64,000 nucleotides of DNA, from NCBI RefSeq assembly GCF_001314325.1, contig NZ_CP009429.1, positions 5,110,929 to 5,174,928 on the forward strand, read 5' to 3'. A program made the translations under genes and the position numbers. The stretch is from Sphingopyxis macrogoltabida (GTDB taxonomy: Bacteria; Pseudomonadota; Alphaproteobacteria; Sphingomonadales; Sphingomonadaceae). Below the pieces are notes generated by a model, which searched no databases, was not told where the DNA came from, and worked only from the letters and a program-made list of their open reading frames with translations. This document shows positions 59,111 to 64,000 of the stretch, one piece after another (positions within the stretch are counted from its first letter, which is position 1; every line of letters starts with the position of its first letter).

Positions 59111-60241
59111 CTATGGTAAATCTTCGGTAACCAGACGCCCGCCCGGCGGCAGCGGCGACGCCAGCGCGCGGCCCAGCGCGGCGAGCGCGGCGGGGGCGAA
59201 GATCAGGCCGATGAACAAGGTCGGGACGACCAGCATCCCCCAATAATCATTGTCCGGCCGGGCGAAGAGCGCGAACAGCGCGGCATAGATCAGCTGGACC
59301 CCCAGCCCGATCGTGCCGAGCCGCGATCGCCACGCTGCCCAGCCGAGCAGCGCCAGCGGGGCAAGGATCGCCGCGACCCACGGCGGGGCGAAGAAGCGCA
59401 GCACCGACGTCTGATGGATGAAGGCGATATAATTGCTCCAGCCGCCGAGGCCGAACCAGCCGGGGCTTGCTACGTCGGCGGCATTGGTCGCCGCGGCGAC
59501 CGCCGCGGCGTGAAACGCCAGCGCAACCGCCAGCGCGATGCCGACCCCGACCCACGCAGCCGCAGCGCGCCAGTCGCGATCGATCAGGGCGAACAGGCCG
59601 AGCAGCATCGCAACCGGCAGCACCGTCTCGCGTATGGCGAGCGCCAGCGCGATCACCGCCATCGCCGCCCACGGCCGCGCCGGGCGATAGAGCGCGAGCG
59701 CGAGCGCAACGAGCACCCCGGCCAGCGTTTCGTGGATCAGCACCCATTGTCCGCTCGCCACCTGTCCGACGCTGAGCGCGATCGGCAGCGCCGCGAAGCG
59801 GGCATAGGCGGGCAGGCCGGCTTCGTTCATCAGCCGCCGCCGCCACGCGAGAATCACGGCGAGACCGAGCAGGCTCGCGAGCAGGGTCATGGCCGGCAGC
59901 CCGATCGCGGCGGTCGCCACCGCCAGCGTCGGCAGCCGCACCGCAACGAACGGCCGCAGCGGATAACTGGCTTCGCGATGGACGGCGACGACCGCCGCGT
60001 AATAGGGATCGCCGTGCTCCATCGCGCGCAGGGTCTTGAGGTAGAGCGCGTGATCGCCGATCATCCCTTCGGCCTTGACGAGACGCGGTTCGCTGAGATC
60101 GGGCGGCACGGGCGCGTGGCTGCGGAGGGCGCCGAGCAGCATCAGCCCCGCGAGCAGTGCGAGCAACAGTACCGCGACGGGCCGCGAAATCCCGGCAAAG
60201 CGGTTCCAGCTTGCGGGAGAAGACAGGGTGTCGGCGCGCAT
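59111..60241 (-). CDS. Polytopic membrane protein, possible GT-C glycosyltransferase
   Basis: A 376-residue protein with about nine or ten predicted transmembrane helices. A long first periplasmic loop (~40-90) contains HAPVPPDLSEPRLVKAEGMI and GDHALYLKTLRAMEHGDPYY; the paired acidic residues and aromatic motif recall GT-C enzymes that use polyprenyl-phosphate sugars. The adjacent GT2-GtrA gene supports this, but I cannot assign a family. A 25-bp direct repeat lies at its 3' end and again before its start. Confidence 0.75.
   Translation of the reverse strand: MRADTLSSPASWNRFAGISRPVAVLLLALLAGLMLLGALRSHAPVPPDLSEPRLVKAEGMIGDHALYLKTLRAMEHGDPYYAAVVAVHREASYPLRPFVAVRLPTLAVATAAIGLPAMTLLASLLGLAVILAWRRRLMNEAGLPAYARFAALPIALSVGQVASGQWVLIHETLAGVLVALALALYRPARPWAAMAVIALALAIRETVLPVAMLLGLFALIDRDWRAAAAWVGVGIALAVALAFHAAAVAAATNAADVASPGWFGLGGWSNYIAFIHQTSVLRFFAPPWVAAILAPLALLGWAAWRSRLGTIGLGVQLIYAALFALFARPDNDYWGMLVVPTLFIGLIFAPAALAALGRALASPLPPGGRLVTEDLP
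59115..59139 (+). repeat. 25-bp direct repeat, copy A
   Basis: Identical over 25 bases to 60302-60326 and in the same orientation. This copy encodes the last residues (RLVTEDLP) of the membrane protein. Confidence 0.95.
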
Positions 60242-60301
60242 ATAGCCTCGATCGAACCGGACGGAAGCGCCCGGCCGCGTATGAAAGCCTTAGCGAAACA
60301 G

Positions 60302-60326
60302 GGTAAATCTTCGGTAACCAGACGCC
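60302..60326 (+). repeat. 25-bp direct repeat, copy B
   Basis: Lies in the 98-base gap between ubiB and the membrane-protein gene, so the gene is bracketed by directly repeated sequence 1.2 kb apart. Confidence 0.95.
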
Positions 60327-60339
60327 GCGCGGCGTCCGG

Positions 60340-61893
60340 TCAGCCGAACCAGTTCAGTGCCGCCGCGCCCGCCGCTGCGCCCAGCAGCGCGGTCAGCGCA
60401 TAGCGCCACCAGCGGCGGCGCTCGCCCTTGTCCCACATCAGCGCAATCTCGGGCAGCGGCGGCGCGGGCGGGGCGCCGCCGGGTTTCGGCAATTGCGCGT
60501 CGAGGCGGCGGATGATGTCGGGGATCAGCGCCAGCGTCTTGCCCTGTTCGCGGATGCCGTCGGCGAGCGCAGCTTCGGGGCCGAGTTCGTCGCGGATCCA
60601 TTCGCCGACGAAGGGCCCCGACACGTCCCACATGTTGATCTTCGGGTTAAGCATCGTCGCGACGCCCTCGACCATCACCATCGTCTTCTGGAGCAGCAAC
60701 AGGTGCGGCTGCGTCTGCATGTCGAAATCGCGGGTGATCGCGAACAGCCCGTCGAGCATCTGCCCGACGCTGAGCTCGCTCACCGGCTTGCCGCGCATCG
60801 GCTCGCCGACCGCGCGCAGCGCCGTCGCGAACTCCTCGACGCTGTGATAATCGGGGACATATTGCGCCTCGAAATGGATCTCGGCGACGCGGCGGTAATT
60901 GCCGGTCGTCAGGCCATAGAGGATCTCGGCAAGCCAGTAGCGCGCCTGCCGGTTGATCCGCCCCATGATGCCGAAATCGACCGCGGCGATCGTGCCGTCG
61001 GCCTTCACGAACAAATTGCCCTGATGCATGTCGGCGTGGAAAAAGCCCTCGGCGATCGCCTGCCGCAGGAAGGCGTTGACGAGGTTCGCCGACAGCGCTT
61101 CCATGTCGTGCCCCGCAGCGACCAGCGCGTCGCGGCGCGAGATCTTGATGCCGTCGATCCAGTCGAGCGTCATCACGCGGCTCGCGGTGCGGTCCCAGTC
61201 GATCGCCGGAACCTCGTAGGTCGGCACCCCGACCATCGCGTCGCGCAGCTCGGACGCCGATGCGGCTTCGCGGCGCAGGTCGAGTTCGCGCAAGGTCCAG
61301 CGGCGGAAATTGGCGATGACCTGCCGCGGGCGCAGCCGCGATGCCTCGCCGCCGAGCGCTTCGAGATGCGCGGCCGCCCATTCATAGGTTTCGATGTCGC
61401 GCGCGAACTGCTTGTCGATGCCGGGTCGGCGAACCTTCACCGCGACCTGGCGGCCGTCGGTGGTGATCGCGCGGTGAACCTGCGCGATCGACGCCGATCC
61501 GACGGGTTCGGGATCGAATTCGCTGTACAGCTTTTCGAGCGGCACTTCGAAGGTGGCCTCGATCTCCTGTTTGATGCGCGCGAAGCCGACCGGCGCGAGC
61601 GCGTCCTGCAGGGTCAGCAGGTTGCGCGCCGCCTCCTCGCCGACGAGATCAGGACGCGTTGCGAGCGTCTGGCCCAGCTTGACCGCGGCGGGGCCGATCG
61701 CTTGGAAGGCGGCGGCATAATCGGGCACTTTCGGCTGGATCGTGCCCAGCCGCGCGATGCGGCAGAGGCGCTTCACCCCCGGCGGGGTCTGCGGTGCACT
61801 CTCGATCCCGCGCAGCGCGCCATGGCGCGCCAGGATGCGCCCCCACTTCAGCAGGCGGACGATATGGGTGACGGGTCGGGTCAAGCTTTCCAC
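60340..61893 (-). CDS. ubiB: Ubiquinone biosynthesis protein UbiB (atypical kinase/ATPase)
   Basis: A 517-residue UbiB/ABC1/ADCK protein. The family-specific KxGQ motif is in AAVKLGQTLATRPDLV near residue 70, QVAVKVRRPGI near 150 carries the ATP Lys, ADMHQGNLFVKADGTIAAVDFG near 288 is the catalytic/metal region, and two C-terminal transmembrane helices anchor it (YALTALLGAAAGAAALNWF is the second). It supports coenzyme Q synthesis as an ATPase. It overlaps ubiE by 13 bases. Confidence 0.95.
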   Translation of the reverse strand: MESLTRPVTHIVRLLKWGRILARHGALRGIESAPQTPPGVKRLCRIARLGTIQPKVPDYAAAFQAIGPAAVKLGQTLATRPDLVGEEAARNLLTLQDALAPVGFARIKQEIEATFEVPLEKLYSEFDPEPVGSASIAQVHRAITTDGRQVAVKVRRPGIDKQFARDIETYEWAAAHLEALGGEASRLRPRQVIANFRRWTLRELDLRREAASASELRDAMVGVPTYEVPAIDWDRTASRVMTLDWIDGIKISRRDALVAAGHDMEALSANLVNAFLRQAIAEGFFHADMHQGNLFVKADGTIAAVDFGIMGRINRQARYWLAEILYGLTTGNYRRVAEIHFEAQYVPDYHSVEEFATALRAVGEPMRGKPVSELSVGQMLDGLFAITRDFDMQTQPHLLLLQKTMVMVEGVATMLNPKINMWDVSGPFVGEWIRDELGPEAALADGIREQGKTLALIPDIIRRLDAQLPKPGGAPPAPPLPEIALMWDKGERRRWWRYALTALLGAAAGAAALNWFG

Positions 61894-62618
61894 CCGCTGT
61901 GGATCGCGACCAGACCGCCGAGGATCGGCTCGACCTTCACCGACGTGAAGCCCGCTTCGCGGATCATGGCCGCGAATTTCGGCATCGGCGGAAAGCGGCG
62001 GATCGATTCGATCAGGTAACGATAACTGTCTTCGTCGTCGGCGATCAGCTTGCCGAGCTTGGGGACGAGGTGATGCGAGTAAGCGTCATAGGCCTGCGCG
62101 AAGCCCGGCCATTCGTTGGTCGAGAATTCGAGGCAGAAGAAGCGCCCGCCATAGCGCAGCACGCGGTGCGCTTCCTTCAGCGCTGCCGGAATGTCGGTGA
62201 CGTTGCGGATGCCGAAAGCGATCGTATAGGCGTCGAAGAACTGGCCGGGGAAGGAGAGCCGCTCGGCATTCTGCTCCGACCAGACGAGCGTATCGATGCC
62301 GCGCTCGGCGGCGCGCTCCATGCCGACGCCCAGCATGTCGGGGTTGATGTCGGCGACGGTGATGCTCGCGCCGCTCTTTTCCATGCGAAAGGCGATGTCG
62401 CCGGTGCCGCCCGCCATGTCGAGGATCGCCTCGCCCGCGCGGGGCTTCACGCGCCGCACGAAGCGGTCCTTCCACAGCCGGTGCATGCCGCCCGACATCG
62501 CGTCGTTCATGATGTCGTACTTGCGCGCGACGCGGCTGAACACTTCGCCGACCATCGCCGTCTTGGCGGTCGCCGGGACCTCTTCATAACCGAAGCTGAC
62601 GGTATCGGGGGTGGCCAT
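61881..62618 (-). CDS. ubiE: Demethylmenaquinone/2-methoxy-6-polyprenylbenzoquinol C-methyltransferase UbiE
   Basis: A 245-residue class I methyltransferase with the UbiE signatures: VFSRVARKYDIMNDAMSGGM (~27-46), RLWKDRF, LDMAGGTGDIAFRM near 67 (motif I), FDAYTIAFGIRNVTDIPAAL near 125 and RYGGRFFCLEFS near 150. It adds the C-methyl group in ubiquinone synthesis. The ATG at 62618 gives the usual MATPDTVSFG start; an ATG at 62633 is possible. Coupled with ubiB; the pair is divergent from mutM. Confidence 0.95.
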   Translation of the reverse strand: MATPDTVSFGYEEVPATAKTAMVGEVFSRVARKYDIMNDAMSGGMHRLWKDRFVRRVKPRAGEAILDMAGGTGDIAFRMEKSGASITVADINPDMLGVGMERAAERGIDTLVWSEQNAERLSFPGQFFDAYTIAFGIRNVTDIPAALKEAHRVLRYGGRFFCLEFSTNEWPGFAQAYDAYSHHLVPKLGKLIADDEDSYRYLIESIRRFPPMPKFAAMIREAGFTSVKVEPILGGLVAIHSGWKA

Positions 62619-62711
62619 GATGCGCGCTTTCATGCGGGGGAGAAACGAAGTCTGACCGGCCTTTAGCCAAGGGTTGAAGCGCAGGCAAATGGCGCGTAGC
62701 TCCGGCAGGCG

Positions 62712-63524
62712 ATGCCAGAGCTCCCCGAAGTCGAAACCACCGTCCGCGGCCTGACGCCGCACCTTACCGGCCAGCGCCTGCTGCGCGTCTCGACGATGCG
62801 GCCCGACCTCCGCCGCCCCTTTCCCGTCGACCTTGCGCAGCGGCTGACCGGCGCGACCGTCACCGGCCTGTCGCGCCGCGCCAAATATGGCATCGTCAGC
62901 ACCGACCGCGACGATCATATGATCTTCCACCTCGGCATGTCGGGAAGCTGGCGGATCGGGGCGGGCGAGCCCGGCAAGCACGACCATCTCGTCATCGACA
63001 CCGCGGCGGGGCAGCGGCTGATGCTGCACGACCCGCGCCGCTTCGGCTCGGTCGATCTCGTCGCGGGCGACCCGCTGATCGCCTTTCCCGCCTTTGTGAC
63101 CCTTGGTCCCGAGCCGCTGTCCGAAGCCTTTGACGCCGCCTATCTCGCAAAAGCGCTGGCCGGACGGCGCGCCCCGATCAAGGCGATGCTGCTCGACCAG
63201 ACGGTCGTCGCGGGGCTCGGCAATATCTATGTGTGCGAGGCGCTCAACATGGCGCGCATCGCGCCGACGCGCGCCGCCGCCGACGTTCCGAAGGCCAGGA
63301 TCGCGCTGCTCGTCCCCGCGATCAAGGCGGTGCTCGAAGCATCGATCGCGGCGGGGGGATCGACGCTGCGCGATTACAAGCAACCCGACGGCGAACTCGG
63401 TTATTTCGCCAAGGACTGGCGCGTCTACGGGCGCGAGGGCGAGGCATGCGAATGCGGCGGTACGATCGCGCGGATCGTCCAGAGCGGCCGGTCGACCTTC
63501 TATTGTCCCAAATGCCAGCGTTGA
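62712..63524 (+). CDS. mutM: Formamidopyrimidine-DNA glycosylase (Fpg/MutM)
   Basis: A 270-residue repair enzyme that removes 8-oxoguanine. The N-terminus MPELPEVETTVRGL provides catalytic Pro2 and Glu3; the conserved Lys is in STMRPDLRRPF-like strand near 55; helix-two-turn-helix DQTVVAGLGNIYVCEAL near 160; and the C-terminal zinc finger CECG...CPKCQ (~246-269) is intact. Divergent from ubiE by 93 bases. Confidence 0.96.
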   Translation: MPELPEVETTVRGLTPHLTGQRLLRVSTMRPDLRRPFPVDLAQRLTGATVTGLSRRAKYGIVSTDRDDHMIFHLGMSGSWRIGAGEPGKHDHLVIDTAAGQRLMLHDPRRFGSVDLVAGDPLIAFPAFVTLGPEPLSEAFDAAYLAKALAGRRAPIKAMLLDQTVVAGLGNIYVCEALNMARIAPTRAAADVPKARIALLVPAIKAVLEASIAAGGSTLRDYKQPDGELGYFAKDWRVYGREGEACECGGTIARIVQSGRSTFYCPKCQR

Positions 63525-63525
63525 T

Positions 63526-63633
63526 ATGGGCAATTTCCCATCAAAAGCGTTGACCTTCGGCGCCTTGCTGGCTATGGGCGCACCCTTCGAGCAGGGTCCG
63601 GTCGTACCGGAACCGGCCGTATCCGGACATTGA
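63526..63633 (+). CDS. Possible small peptide, 35 residues
   Basis: ATG 63526 begins two bases after the mutM stop, so translation could continue by re-initiation. The product MGNFPSKALTFGALLAMGAP has a signal-like hydrophobic stretch and a short proline-rich tail (EQGPVVPEPAVSGH). No family is recognised and such a short frame could be chance. Confidence 0.35.
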   Translation: MGNFPSKALTFGALLAMGAPFEQGPVVPEPAVSGH

Positions 63634-63713
63634 TTCGCTCGTTTCGCGCGATTCGGCTGCTCCGGTGACGCTGTGCTCCGACTGACTTAGACCGTTTGGA
63701 AACCGAGGAATTT

Positions 63714-63977
63714 ATGGCCAATACGCCGCAGGCAAAAAAGCGCATCCGCCGCAACACCGCGCGCACCGTCGTGAACAAGAATCGCGTTTCGCGCATTCGC
63801 ACGCTGGTGAAGAAGGTCGAAAACGCCGTCGCCGCGGGCGACAAGGATGCCGCCGCTGCGGCGCTGAAGGCTGCGCAGCCCGAAATGGCGCGCGGTGTGG
63901 CCAAGGGCGTTCTCCACAAGAACACCGTGGCGCGCAAATATTCGCGTCTGACCAAGAGCGTCAACGCCATCGCCTGA
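63714..63977 (+). CDS. rpsT: 30S ribosomal protein S20
   Basis: An 87-residue basic protein starting [20 protein letters not shown], with the usual three-helix S20 pattern ([20 protein letters not shown], then [20 protein letters not shown]). GAGG lies upstream of ATG 63714. In related genomes dnaA commonly follows; the window ends 23 bases later. Confidence 0.97.
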   Translation: MANTPQAKKRIRRNTARTVVNKNRVSRIRTLVKKVENAVAAGDKDAAAAALKAAQPEMARGVAKGVLHKNTVARKYSRLTKSVNAIA

Positions 63978-64000
63978 TCCGGCTTTCGCCGGACAGCGAT

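Overview
The window looks like a chromosomal segment of a high-GC alphaproteobacterium of the order Sphingomonadales, most likely Sphingopyxis or a close relative. This rests on gene content, two large TonB-dependent receptors, the style of the inverted repeats and strong GC bias at third codon positions; no rRNA marker is present. rpsT sits at the right edge. In this group rpsT commonly lies just upstream of dnaA, so the right end may be close to the replication origin; that is inference, because dnaA is not in the window.

Layout. 1-0.7 kb: the 3' end of a trimeric autotransporter (YadA-type adhesin) with its terminator. 0.8-4.5 kb: small envelope genes, then a tightly overlapped minus-strand operon (PNPOx-like flavoprotein, GST, tautomerase, DMT transporter) divergent from a LysR regulator. 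4.7-7.7 kb: small stress-type genes, a Crp/Fnr regulator, a DUF6894 gene broken by a 25-bp tandem duplication, a KTSC-domain protein, and a GntA-like N-hydroxylase coupled to a DUF1989 protein. 7.7-7.85 kb: a self-contained candidate small RNA with promoter, foldable body and terminator. 7.9-15.5 kb: NAD(P)HX dehydratase, histidine phosphatase, a second Crp/Fnr regulator with a palindromic operator next to an STN-type TonB receptor, a TauE/SafE permease, and a LysR gene divergent from a small exported protein.

15.6-28.4 kb is mostly housekeeping: rlmE, ppx/gppA, rpmB, tadA, a sirtuin, dapB, a Ste24-like protease and nth, followed by two SDR/regulator pairs and an M20 peptidase. 28.4-37.1 kb is the most accessory-looking stretch: a TetR regulator and a near-perfect palindromic operator, divergent from a Rieske oxygenase, an FAD monooxygenase and a phytoene-desaturase-like oxidoreductase, and facing an APC permease and a TonB receptor. 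Together these suggest uptake and oxidative breakdown of a small organic compound that I cannot identify. 37.2-46.7 kb holds envelope and RNA-processing genes: a TPR-sulfotransferase, an unusual membrane-tethered DsbA, a BepA-like protease, RNase E with a 607-base gap before the divergent cell-wall amidase gene.

46.9-49.9 kb carries a lactone oxidase, a D-amino-acid PLP enzyme and a TetR gene placed between the amidase and mrcA. 50-63.6 kb: mrcA, prfB and a lipoprotein-like methyltransferase on the plus strand; then a minus-strand operon ccdA-ccdB-coaBC-dut-moeB-dsrE in which a toxin-antitoxin pair is translationally coupled to an essential coenzyme A gene; then two envelope glycosylation-type genes, ubiB-ubiE, and finally mutM and rpsT on the plus strand. 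Four inverted-repeat (REP-like) elements, plus one shorter relative, sit in intergenic gaps. I saw no tRNA or rRNA gene, CRISPR array, transposase or prophage gene.
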